A stretch of DNA of 11,385 nt from Candidatus Aminicenantota bacterium (GTDB lineage: Bacteria; Acidobacteriota; Aminicenantia; UBA2199): contig CP070627.1 in the NCBI GenBank assembly GCA_020355945.1, forward strand, positions 872,091-883,475, read 5' to 3'. The translations under genes were made by a program, and so were the position numbers. The notes beneath the pieces are model-generated. The model was not told the DNA's origin, ran no database searches, and saw nothing but the letters and a program-made list of their open reading frames with translations. Positions 1 through 6,192 of the stretch are shown one piece after another. Positions within the stretch are counted from its first letter, which is position 1; each line of letters opens with the position of its first letter.

Positions 1-1934
1 TCGATACGGCCCTGCAATTATTCGGCCAGGAAAAACAAAAAACCATCATTCTTCTCAGTGACGGCTATCACAATTTTCCCTTCACGGTAAACACCAATGA
101 TGCGGCTGTCGAGGCCTGTATAGAGGACCTGGATCAAAACCAAACAGCCGTATACACCATTGGATTCCCCGGGAGTGAACACCCACACGTGAATCACAAA
201 CTCCTCAAGAAGCTGGCAGAGGATAGAAACAACCACCTGGAAGGAAAATTTTTTCACGTAACAGACTCCGCTCTTAACCCGGCCTGGAACCCGGGAATAG
301 CACTCACAGAAACCTATAAATCCATATTCACCCACCTATTGAAACTGGAAGAAATAGAAAATTCCATGGGGATCATTAAAGCAGGAGAAACAGTGACTTC
401 CCTGGTAAAGATTAATAAACATGACCGTAAGTTCAGCTTACTTTTGAGCTGGGTAACCCCCCAGGAAGGGAGATTGGGGCTTACAATAAAAACTTCCGAT
501 GGAGATGTGATATCCGATGGCAGCCATGGTGTTGGCGTTCACAAGGGAGAGACCTATATAATCATTACCGCGGCTGAGCATCTTTTAAAGCAGCCGGGTA
601 AAATCGGGCCAACACCCTGGCAAGTCAATATCCATGCCCCCGGCCTGGAAAAGGGGGAACAAGAATATTACCTGTACAGCGTTATGATGGACTCGGCAGT
701 AAAAATGAAAACCGGTTTTGATAAGACCACTTATGAGACCGGCGATATCATTACCGTTACCAGTTCCATCACCGAAAACAATCGTCCGGTAACAGGTTTG
801 ACAGATGTGACTGTGAAGGTGACACGTCCGCGAGAAGGTCCGGGTAACTGGTATGCCCTCAATAAAGTCACTGCTAAAGAGCTTGAGAGCATACCTGAAA
901 AAATCGGGGATGAGTGGTACTCCAGGCTTCAACGAAAAGCCATGGTTTTAACCCAAAAGCGCAGGATTCCACTCCCCCGGAGAACAGAGCCGGTGGTTCT
1001 TCATCTTTATGATGACGGTACTCATGGTGATAAAAAAAGCGGAGACGGCATCTACACCAACCAATATAAAGATACCATAAAACCAGGCACCTATTGGTTC
1101 CGATTTGGTGTGGGGGGGGAGCGATTCCAGCGAGAGAAAATGGAGCAAAAATATGTGGCCGTCAACCCCACTCCCGGGTACTCTCCCCTGGATATCCAGT
1201 GGGATAATATGTCTTTGGACAGCCGTGATGAATACCTTTACCATGTTGAGCTGGTTCCCAAAGATGGTTATGGTAACTATATGGGGCCCGGTCAGGTAGT
1301 GGAAATGGAACTTGTTCATCAATACAAAAAAGCCAGCAGTACGTTATCCAGGCTGGAGGACTACCTGGATGGGACGTACCGCGGAGAAATCAAGATATCG
1401 CAAGCCGACCTTAACGCCGGTGCTCAATTGATATTCACCATCAATGGGAAAACCTTTACTACTGCAAAAATACCCGGACTTAAAAAGTGGTCATTGGGTA
1501 TAAATGCCGGCCTTACTCTTCCCATCTTTTCTTTTGGTAACCTCCACAATCCCGGTATCAATGCAGGATGTCTTTTTGGTTATCAGCTTTCACCCAATTT
1601 TTCATTGGTGGGTATCCTGGGATACAACCGTTTTAAGTCCAATGATCCTTCAACCGGGGAAACCGGGGACACACAATTGTGGAATCTTTCCGGTAATTTG
1701 AAGTCTGAGATCGTGAAAAATCCCTTCCGGTTATACGTTCACCTGGGAGGAGGTATTTACATCACCCGGGCCGGAGCTTTTAACCCGGGATTTAACATTG
1801 GAGCAGGAACGGCTGTTTCATTAAAACCTGGTTGGCTCATGGAATTAGGGGTTGATTTTAATCAAGTCATTATTATCGACCAACTGGATTTCAATTTTTT
1901 TATAACTTATGGTCGGCTGGTTTACCGTTTTTGA
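1..1934 (+). CDS. VWA / Ig-like / outer-membrane beta-barrel protein, 5' truncated
   Basis: The reading frame is open from the left edge (first full codon at 3), so the start lies outside the window and 643 residues are visible. The first ~110 are the C-terminal half of a von Willebrand factor A domain: the strand and loop IILLSDGYHN match the third MIDAS loop, followed by a VYTIGF strand. The DxSxS MIDAS motif must lie upstream. Then come beta-rich segments, one with the motif YDDGTHGD...GDGIYT and TYWFRFGV, typical of Ig-like adhesion-type modules. The last ~150 residues (about 1485-1931) show eight alternating amphipathic strands and end in VYRF, the terminal aromatic of BAM-inserted barrels. 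Inference: an OmpA/OmpW-sized barrel anchors a large VWA domain at the outer membrane, probably on the periplasmic side. The ligand is unknown. The kinase gene starts 41 nt downstream on the same strand. The VWA and barrel calls are firm; the biological role is not. Confidence 0.85.
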   Translation, partial: DTALQLFGQEKQKTIILLSDGYHNFPFTVNTNDAAVEACIEDLDQNQTAVYTIGFPGSEHPHVNHKLLKKLAEDRNNHLEGKFFHVTDSALNPAWNPGIALTETYKSIFTHLLKLEEIENSMGIIKAGETVTSLVKINKHDRKFSLLLSWVTPQEGRLGLTIKTSDGDVISDGSHGVGVHKGETYIIITAAEHLLKQPGKIGPTPWQVNIHAPGLEKGEQEYYLYSVMMDSAVKMKTGFDKTTYETGDIITVTSSITENNRPVTGLTDVTVKVTRPREGPGNWYALNKVTAKELESIPEKIGDEWYSRLQRKAMVLTQKRRIPLPRRTEPVVLHLYDDGTHGDKKSGDGIYTNQYKDTIKPGTYWFRFGVGGERFQREKMEQKYVAVNPTPGYSPLDIQWDNMSLDSRDEYLYHVELVPKDGYGNYMGPGQVVEMELVHQYKKASSTLSRLEDYLDGTYRGEIKISQADLNAGAQLIFTINGKTFTTAKIPGLKKWSLGINAGLTLPIFSFGNLHNPGINAGCLFGYQLSPNFSLVGILGYNRFKSNDPSTGETGDTQLWNLSGNLKSEIVKNPFRLYVHLGGGIYITRAGAFNPGFNIGAGTAVSLKPGWLMELGVDFNQVIIIDQLDFNFFITYGRLVYRF

Positions 1935-1975
1935 TCCGGCATCTTCTTTAACAACGTGTCAAAGGAGGAAAGAAA

Positions 1976-3895
1976 ATGGAAGCAAAAAAGATCCTGGTGG
2001 TAGAAGATGAAATCCTCGTTGCTTTAGACATCAAAAATAAAGTAATCCGATTAGGTTATGAAGTAGTCGATATTGTCGCTGCTGGTGAGGCTGCCATTGA
2101 GAAGGTAAACGAGACACATATGGACTTGATATTGATGGATATTTCATTAGCAGGAGATATAGATGGGATTGAGGCTGCAAAACGCATTCAAAGCCATTTT
2201 GATATTCCCATCATATACCTCACCGCTCATTCGGATAAAGATACATTAGAACGAGCTAAACTCACCGGGCCCTACGGATTTATTGTCAAACCTTTTGACA
2301 AAAGGAGCCTTCATGCCGCCATTGAGATGGCGCTTTATAAACACCAGATGGAGGCAAAGCTAAGAGAAAAGGAGGAGAACTTCAGGAATCTTGCTGAAAA
2401 CGCCAGTGACGGCATCCTGATGACCACGGTTGACGGCAGTCATGTTTTTGCCAACCAACGAGCCACTGAACTTACAGGTTACAACGCTTCGCAACTGCAA
2501 AACCTATATTTCAATGAGTTCATTAGTCCTGGTAAAAATAGGAAGGAAAGTGAAGAGTGGTTGAAGGAATCAATATTTCCCCAAAAAAGAGAGATAACCA
2601 TCGAGCGAGAAGAACAGAGGACTACTATACTGGAGATGACAGGCACTAAAACCATTTGGCATGGGCAGCCCGCTGTCCTGGTCCTGCTTCGTGATATTAC
2701 CCGGCTCAAGCGCGCGGAGGAGGAAAGGAATAGACTTTTAGCTTACCTGGAGGAAGCTCGGAAGATGGAGGCCCTGGGCACCCTGGCTGGCGGCATCGCC
2801 CATGACTTTAACAACCTACTGTCCATTATCATGGGTTTTACAGAACTGATCATTGCCGACCTAACCGGGGAAAGTCCATACCACACACGGTTGGAAAAGG
2901 TTCTCCAGGCTTGCTTACGAGCCAAAGATCTGGTAAAACAAATTCTCACCTTCAGCCGTCCGGGGGATACAGACCTGAAACCCGTAAAACTCAGTTCCAT
3001 CATCCAGGAGTCCTTGAAGCATCTGCGATCGTCTATCCCGGCAAATATCGATATTCAACTGGATATTAAAGCGGGATCAGATACTGTCCTGGCTGATCCC
3101 ATGCAAATCAATCAAGTACTGATCAATTTTTGCGACAATGCTGTCTATGCAATGAGAGAAGCGGGCGGAGTACTGGAAGTCATTTTGGAAGAGTTGGAAC
3201 TCACCAGGACTGATGCTGTATCAATTTACGATTTAAAGCCAGGTCACTTTGTCAGGCTCACCATGCGTGATACAGGGAAGGGGATGGAACCTGCGGTGAT
3301 GAAACGGATTTTTGAACCCTATTTTACCAGCAAAAGCGTCGGAGAAGGTTCCGGGCTGGGGCTGGCTGTGGTTCACGGCATCGTCAAAAACCATGGTGGT
3401 GCGATAACCGTTCAAAGCAGCCCGGGAAAAGGCTCAACCTTCCAGGTTTATCTTCCTAAAACCAGGAAAAAAATCATTACAGATAAAATCATTGCAATCA
3501 GCGGGCTTATCCCTAAAGGGCATGAGCGCATCCTCTTCGTGGACGATGAGGAGGCTGTAGTGGATCTGGTTAAGAACATGCTGGAATATTTAGGTTACCA
3601 GGTGGTAACAAAAACCAGCGGCTTTGAGGCCCTGGAGCGTTTCAAATCGGAACCGGACCAATTCGAAATGATTATTACCGACATGATCATGCCAAAAATG
3701 ACAGGTGCGGAACTGGCCAAAGAAATCTTGAAAATCAAACCGGGTATCCCTATTATTATTTGCACGGGTTACAGCGAAAAGAACTGTGTAGAAGCAGTCA
3801 CTTCAATAAATATAAAGGGTATTATAAAAAAGCCCCTGGTTATGCGACAACTGGCACACACAATCAGGAATGCACTGGAGGATAAAAATAGCTAA
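1976..3895 (+). CDS. Soluble hybrid sensor histidine kinase (REC-PAS-HisKA-HATPase-REC)
   Basis: This 639-residue protein has five modules. Receiver 1 (~4-120) has acidic E10/D11, phospho-acceptor D55, T83 and K105. A PAS domain covers ~134-248. The HisKA dimerisation domain has H-box GGIAHDFNNLL with phospho-accepting H276. The HATPase has N-box N388 in CDNAVYAM, G1 DTGKGM (~432), F-box IFEPYFTSK and G2 GEGSGLGLAVVHG. Receiver 2 (~517-636) has D523/D524, D569, T597 and K619. All catalytic residues are present, so it should autophosphorylate and pass phosphate to D569. Receiver 1 probably takes input from another kinase. There is no transmembrane segment or signal peptide, so it is cytoplasmic, and there is no DNA-binding output domain, so a separate partner is expected. 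The start is fixed by AAGGAGG at 1962-1968, seven nt before ATG. It is probably co-transcribed with the VWA-barrel gene. The specific signal is unknown. Confidence 0.95.
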   Translation: MEAKKILVVEDEILVALDIKNKVIRLGYEVVDIVAAGEAAIEKVNETHMDLILMDISLAGDIDGIEAAKRIQSHFDIPIIYLTAHSDKDTLERAKLTGPYGFIVKPFDKRSLHAAIEMALYKHQMEAKLREKEENFRNLAENASDGILMTTVDGSHVFANQRATELTGYNASQLQNLYFNEFISPGKNRKESEEWLKESIFPQKREITIEREEQRTTILEMTGTKTIWHGQPAVLVLLRDITRLKRAEEERNRLLAYLEEARKMEALGTLAGGIAHDFNNLLSIIMGFTELIIADLTGESPYHTRLEKVLQACLRAKDLVKQILTFSRPGDTDLKPVKLSSIIQESLKHLRSSIPANIDIQLDIKAGSDTVLADPMQINQVLINFCDNAVYAMREAGGVLEVILEELELTRTDAVSIYDLKPGHFVRLTMRDTGKGMEPAVMKRIFEPYFTSKSVGEGSGLGLAVVHGIVKNHGGAITVQSSPGKGSTFQVYLPKTRKKIITDKIIAISGLIPKGHERILFVDDEEAVVDLVKNMLEYLGYQVVTKTSGFEALERFKSEPDQFEMIITDMIMPKMTGAELAKEILKIKPGIPIIICTGYSEKNCVEAVTSINIKGIIKKPLVMRQLAHTIRNALEDKNS

Positions 3896-3954
3896 ACGAA
3901 CGCCCCACCAGTTCCCTGTCTTCCTGGCACCGTAAGAAGCTTTCGAGACAATCC

Positions 3955-3988
3955 CAATAAAAAGTTTTTGCGGAGAGTGGCGGGTCCA
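3955..3988 (+). repeat. Dispersed intergenic repeat, copy 1 (left half only)
   Basis: These 34 nt are identical to 5912-5945; the core reads AAAAAGTTTTTGCGG then AGAGTGGCGGGTCCA. A diverged copy lies on the - strand at about 9495-9520. Copy 1 lies 59 nt after the kinase stop codon. After GGGTCCA it departs from the other copies and runs into a weak hairpin and the mntA promoter, so the right half (CTGGCCGCCGGAGGCAA in copies 2 and 3) is missing. Confidence 0.85.
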
Positions 3989-4011
3989 AAGGAAGTGCCT
4001 TATTTTCCTTT
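3988..4011 (+). terminator. Weak hairpin after the kinase gene, possible terminator
   Basis: AAAGGAA (3988-3994) can pair with TTCCTTT (4005-4011) around a 10-nt loop, and the U-rich 3' arm is followed by one more T. The stem has only two GC pairs, so it is weak. Its position, between the kinase operon and the promoter of the next gene, and at the place where complete copies of the dispersed repeat carry a hairpin, makes a terminator role plausible. Confidence 0.35.
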
Positions 4012-4020
4012 TAACCTTTG

Positions 4021-4049
4021 TTGACAAAAAAGCCATAGAAAATTATAAT
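4021..4049 (+). promoter_or_regulatory. Consensus sigma70 promoter of the mntA-hepT operon
   Basis: A perfect -35 hexamer TTGACA (4021-4026) is separated by exactly 17 nt from a perfect -10 hexamer TATAAT (4044-4049). Transcription would start about seven nt after the -10, near 4056. That is the A of the most upstream in-frame ATG, so either the message is leaderless or translation begins at the internal ATG at 4122. A consensus promoter suits a toxin-antitoxin pair that is autoregulated or expressed constantly. No clear operator palindrome was seen over it. Confidence 0.8.
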
Positions 4050-4112
4050 AAAAATATGTCGGAAGAACAAAAACTGGATAATATACTGCCGGAATCACCG
4101 GGATGTGTTAGT

Positions 4113-4116
4113 GAGG
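4113..4116 (+). promoter_or_regulatory. Shine-Dalgarno GAGG supporting the internal mntA start
   Basis: GAGG at 4113-4116 lies five nt before the ATG at 4122. No Shine-Dalgarno-like sequence precedes the ATG at 4056, whose upstream bases are AT-only from the -10 box onward. With the promoter position, this favours the 4122 start. Confidence 0.5.
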
Positions 4117-4121
4117 CCGGG

Positions 4122-4529
4122 ATGAATAAAAAGAAAAAGGTTATCAATGTGCTCAAAAATGTGCTATCTAAAAAAGACGAAATTCTCTTTGCTTACCTGC
4201 ATGGCTCTTTTCTAGATGGTTTCCTGTTTAATGATATAGACATTGCCATTTATCTGGACGAAAAGAGAACACACCATAAAAAAAATCCGGGTTACCAGGA
4301 ACAATTGAGTTTCCAGCTTTCGGAATTAACCAGGTTTGTTGTGGATGTCCATATAATGAACCAGGCGCCCGTGGGATTTAAACACAGTGTATTCAAACAC
4401 GGTCAACTCTTGTTTAGTAAAGATGAGGAATTACGGTCTGATCTGATAGAGGAAACAAGCCTCGAATATATGGATTTTTTTGAATTATCCAAGCAATATA
4501 TAAAGGATATGGTGTATGATGGACATTAA
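4122..4529 (+). CDS. mntA: MntA-like minimal nucleotidyltransferase antitoxin (type VII TA)
   Basis: From the ATG at 4122 this gives 135 residues starting MNKKKKVINVLKNVL, the usual size for minimal nucleotidyltransferases. A longer frame from 4056 would add 22 residues (157 aa) that show no family resemblance. The active-site motif is HGSFLDGFLFNDIDIAIYLD: GS at 28-29, catalytic Asp38 and Asp40, and a likely third carboxylate Asp75 in RFVVDVHI. The GS-to-DxD spacing is eight residues, two fewer than the GSX10DXD usually quoted for MntA. In the characterised family this enzyme AMPylates the tyrosine of the HEPN toxin's RX4HXY motif and so neutralises it in the cytoplasm. The stop overlaps the hepT start by 14 nt, the standard TA layout. 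The family call is strong; the gene symbol rests on pair architecture, not on proven orthology. Confidence 0.85.
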   Translation: MNKKKKVINVLKNVLSKKDEILFAYLHGSFLDGFLFNDIDIAIYLDEKRTHHKKNPGYQEQLSFQLSELTRFVVDVHIMNQAPVGFKHSVFKHGQLLFSKDEELRSDLIEETSLEYMDFFELSKQYIKDMVYDGH

Positions 4530-4977
4530 CCTTGAAAAATTAAAAAAACGCATCAGTGAGATAAAGGAATATAAGGAAAAAATAAAAAAGTACTCATCCA
4601 TCTCCGACAGCGAATTCTGGAAAGACGAAAGAAACATATTAGCCATAAAGCACTTGCTTTTGCAATCGATTGAAGCATGCGGCAGTATTTGCAGCCATGT
4701 CCTGGCAAAAAAGTTCTTTAAATCTCCTTCCAGTTTTTCCGAATGTTTTGAGTTTCTTTTTGAGTCGAAAGTAATCAACCGGGAGCTTTCAGTAGGACTC
4801 AGGAAAATGGCACGATTTAGAAATATCCTGGTTCACCGGTACTGGGAGATAGAGGATAAAAAAATACTGGAATACGCAAAGAATAACCTTGGTGATTTCG
4901 ACCGGTTCCTGGAAGCTGTTATTGGATATATTGAAAAAGAAGACCAGCTAAACAATTCAACCGGAGAGGAGGAGTAG
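4516..4977 (+). CDS. hepT: HepT-like HEPN ribonuclease toxin (DUF86 family)
   Basis: A 153-residue, mainly helical HEPN-fold protein. It carries the toxin signature near its C-terminal end, FRNILVHRYW, which gives R102-X4-H107-X-Y109: the RNase active site plus the tyrosine that MntA AMPylates in characterised pairs. The start overlaps the end of mntA by 14 nt. AAAGGA at 4502-4507 lies eight nt before the ATG at 4516 (a second ATG at 4519 is possible). The expected role is to cleave RNA, probably tRNA, when not modified by MntA. Such pairs serve in plasmid or island stability and in phage defence. The CRISPR array 625 nt downstream fits a small defence cluster. All motif residues are intact, so the toxin is probably active. 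Confidence 0.88.
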   Translation: MMDINLEKLKKRISEIKEYKEKIKKYSSISDSEFWKDERNILAIKHLLLQSIEACGSICSHVLAKKFFKSPSSFSECFEFLFESKVINRELSVGLRKMARFRNILVHRYWEIEDKKILEYAKNNLGDFDRFLEAVIGYIEKEDQLNNSTGEEE

Positions 4978-5002
4978 AAAAGAAAAAGAGAACATTAGAG
5001 GG

Positions 5003-5021
5003 AAAATCCGATGAGGATTTT
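5003..5021 (+). terminator. Possible terminator of the mntA-hepT operon
   Basis: AAAATCC (5003-5009), loop GATGA, then GGATTTT (5015-5021) forms a perfect seven-bp stem starting 26 nt after the hepT stop. It is AT-rich with only two GC pairs, and the T run is part of the stem, so any termination would be inefficient. Confidence 0.35.
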
Positions 5022-5490
5022 AATTATCCCAACTTCCCGGTTTCCCAGCTTCCTCTTTTCTCTCTCTGTGGCTTGAAATTGCAGTTCCTTTATATTAAAG
5101 CGGATCGAAAATAATGGGGCAGGTATTTTATTTGCCCCGGTCGTGGAGAAAGAAGAAAAATAAATTACCTGTAACCACTCTTCTCAAAATCAGAATTGCT
5201 TTAGGATAATTTTTTTTGTTGTAAATTTTTTTCGTTTATAGTAAAATATATTTTAATTTGAATGACCGGGTGTCATCTAAGGTTCTTTGATTTGACCGTT
5301 GAGTGAAAGGGAAGCCAGATATTGACAGGAGCATATTTCCAGGGGTAATGGTACAGTAGGGAGATAATAACAGACGTATTGTTTGCAATTTGTTCGTCTT
5401 TTTTCTTGAGGCAAATTTCAAGAGTTAAAAAATAACAATTTTCGTAAGGTTTGTTATAAAATGGTTTCAAGAAAAAAAAGTGCGCGGAAA

Positions 5491-5518
5491 TGACCTGGAA
5501 AATCGTCAAAACAGGTCA
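5491..5518. repeat. Inverted repeat in the CRISPR leader
   Basis: TGACCTG (5491-5497) and CAGGTCA (5512-5518) are perfect inverted copies 14 nt apart. With one bulged base the match extends to AAATGACCTG against CAGGTCAATTT. The centre is ~97 nt upstream of the first repeat, a position where leader DNA can bind regulators or adaptation host factors. The function is inferred from position only. Confidence 0.5.
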
Positions 5519-5557
5519 ATTTAGAGTAAAAAATTTTAATTTTAATGAATGTAAAAA

Positions 5558-5586
5558 TTGGTCAAAAGCGTTATCATTGCTATATT
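5558..5586 (+). promoter_or_regulatory. Candidate pre-crRNA promoter
   Basis: TTGGTC (5558-5563) and TATATT (5581-5586) are 17 nt apart. The -10 matches five of six consensus bases, the -35 only three. The start point would be near 5593, just upstream of the first repeat at 5602 and on the strand expected from the repeat orientation. Confidence 0.4.
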
Positions 5587-5601
5587 AAGGTAAAAAGTGC
5601 T

Positions 5602-5782
5602 CTCTAAGTGCTTCTTCCATTAAAACAAGGATTGAAACAAGTAGGATGTGACCCGGCAAGATTTGGAAAAAACCTCTAAGTGCTTCTTCCATTAAAACAA
5701 GGATTGAAACAATACTCAGCAGAAGCCATCCAGGTGGTTATTAAACTCTAATTGGTTTTTCCATTAAAACAAGGTCACAGTT
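5602..5782 (+). CRISPR. Minimal CRISPR array: 2 intact repeats + 1 degenerate, 2 spacers
   Basis: Two identical 37-nt repeats (5602-5638 and 5674-5710) begin CTCTAAGTGC and end AAGGATTGAAAC. The terminal ATTGAAAC is the classic eight-nt 5' crRNA handle of type I and III systems. A third, degenerate repeat starts at 5746, exactly one more 72-nt period on. It keeps CTCTAA and TTCCATTAAAACAAGG but has three internal changes and has lost the ATTGAAAC end. Both spacers (5639-5673 and 5711-5745) are 35 nt and unrelated to each other. The decayed repeat marks the leader-distal end, so the leader is on the left and transcription is on the + strand. The repeats have little internal palindrome. No cas gene is in the window, so processing must come from elsewhere or the array is a relic. 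Confidence 0.92.
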
Positions 5783-5785
5783 AAG

Positions 5786-5902
5786 CTCATAGCTGACAGC
5801 CTTTAGCTCATGGGATATTTTTTAAAGAACCTGTTCTCCTTATAGATTCAAAACCCTTCCTATCAGCTATGAGATATGAGATATGAGATATGAGATATGA
5901 GC
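5786..5902. repeat. Inverted repeat ending in a heptamer tandem array
   Basis: CTCATAGCTGA (5786-5796) is perfectly inverted as TCAGCTATGAG (5863-5873). The right arm runs straight into five tandem copies of TATGAGA (5868-5902, the last ending in C). A further AGCTCAT lies at 5805-5811. There is no coding potential. It lies between the degenerate CRISPR repeat and dispersed repeat copy 2. The heptamers look like slippage expansion of the right arm. Confidence 0.75.
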
Positions 5903-5911
5903 ATAGCCTCA

Positions 5912-6186
5912 CAATAAAAAGTTTTTGCGGAGAGTGGCGGGTCCAGGGGATTAAAAATTGTTAATTGTCAATTGTCAATTGATAATTATTAATGGAAGAG
6001 GTGCCCTGCGGGCGATATTTAAAAGACGCCTACGGCGAGGAAATACAGCCTTGCTGAAAATCTCTTTCTTTTCGCCGAAGGCGTTTAATACATGTCCATA
6101 GGACGCAAATTCCATTAACAATTAACAATTAACCATTGACAATTAATAATTAAAAGAAGAACAGCCCCCCTGGCCGCCGGAGGCAA
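5912..6186 (+). repeat. Dispersed intergenic repeat, copy 2, split by an insertion
   Basis: The left part (5912-5945) is identical to copy 1 and continues into GGGG. The right part (about 6161-6186) reads CAGCCCCCC followed by CTGGCCGCCGGAGGCAA; the latter 17 nt also occur in copy 3 on the - strand (9443-9459). In copy 3 the two halves are joined through a short hairpin. Here they are separated by ~210 bp holding a fold-back element. The right end stops seven nt before the stop codon of the convergent WD40 gene. Confidence 0.75.
5956..6151. mobile_element. MITE-like fold-back element with 42-bp terminal inverted repeats
   Basis: The left arm 5956-5997 and right arm 6110-6151 match as inverted repeats at 37 of 42 positions by my count, without gaps, each inner end being AATGGAA/TTCCATT. 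The fold continues inward in register. A small palindrome GCCCTGCGGGC (6003-6013) faces GTCCATAGGAC (6094-6104), and CGCCTACGGCG (6027-6037) faces CGCCGAAGGCG (6073-6083). The whole ~196 bp can therefore form one long imperfect hairpin. It is too short for a transposase and has no reading frame. ATTAAAA occurs at both edges (5950-5956 and 6149-6155) and may be a target duplication, though it partly overlaps the arms. It sits between converging transcripts, so as RNA it could also act as a bidirectional terminator. The arms are AT-rich low-complexity sequence, so a non-mobile origin is possible. Confidence 0.6.
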
Positions 6187-6192
6187 GAGTGG

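Larger units (their letters stand above)
4978..5601. other. AT-rich non-coding stretch between hepT and the CRISPR array (leader side)
   Basis: No credible gene was found. Overlapping minus-strand frames at 5236-5509 have low-complexity, compositionally odd translations and no good Shine-Dalgarno. The first part holds a hairpin just after hepT and a pyrimidine-rich patch (5030-5065). A second hairpin, GGGGCA (5116-5121) with TGCCCC (5133-5138), has no T tract. From about 5200 the DNA is very AT-rich with A and T homopolymer runs, as expected for a CRISPR leader. It then holds an inverted repeat (5491-5518) and a possible promoter (5558-5586). Confidence 0.6.

Noticed and set aside
4056..4121. 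Upstream 22-codon extension of mntA
   Set aside because: The predicted transcription start falls on this ATG, it has no Shine-Dalgarno, and the residues do not resemble the family. Kept as an alternative, not as the main start.
5116..5138. GGGGCA/TGCCCC hairpin as a terminator
   Set aside because: Six-bp stem with an 11-nt loop and no following T tract; noted only as a minor structure.
5322..5327. TTGACA as a -35 box upstream of the CRISPR array
   Set aside because: The sequence 17-18 nt downstream (GTAATG/TAATGG) is a poor -10, and the site is ~275 nt from the array.
5236..5509. Two overlapping minus-strand reading frames (61 and 78 codons) left of the CRISPR array
   Set aside because: Low-complexity AT-rich DNA, no convincing Shine-Dalgarno, no recognisable motif; best read as leader and intergenic sequence.
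5602..5782. Array as a simple tandem repeat and not CRISPR
   Set aside because: Repeats are 37 nt with ATTGAAAC ends and two unrelated spacers of equal length (35 nt), with a degenerate distal repeat, which is the CRISPR pattern.
5956..6151. Fold-back element as an insertion sequence
   Set aside because: Under 200 bp and without a transposase frame, so at most a non-autonomous MITE-like element.
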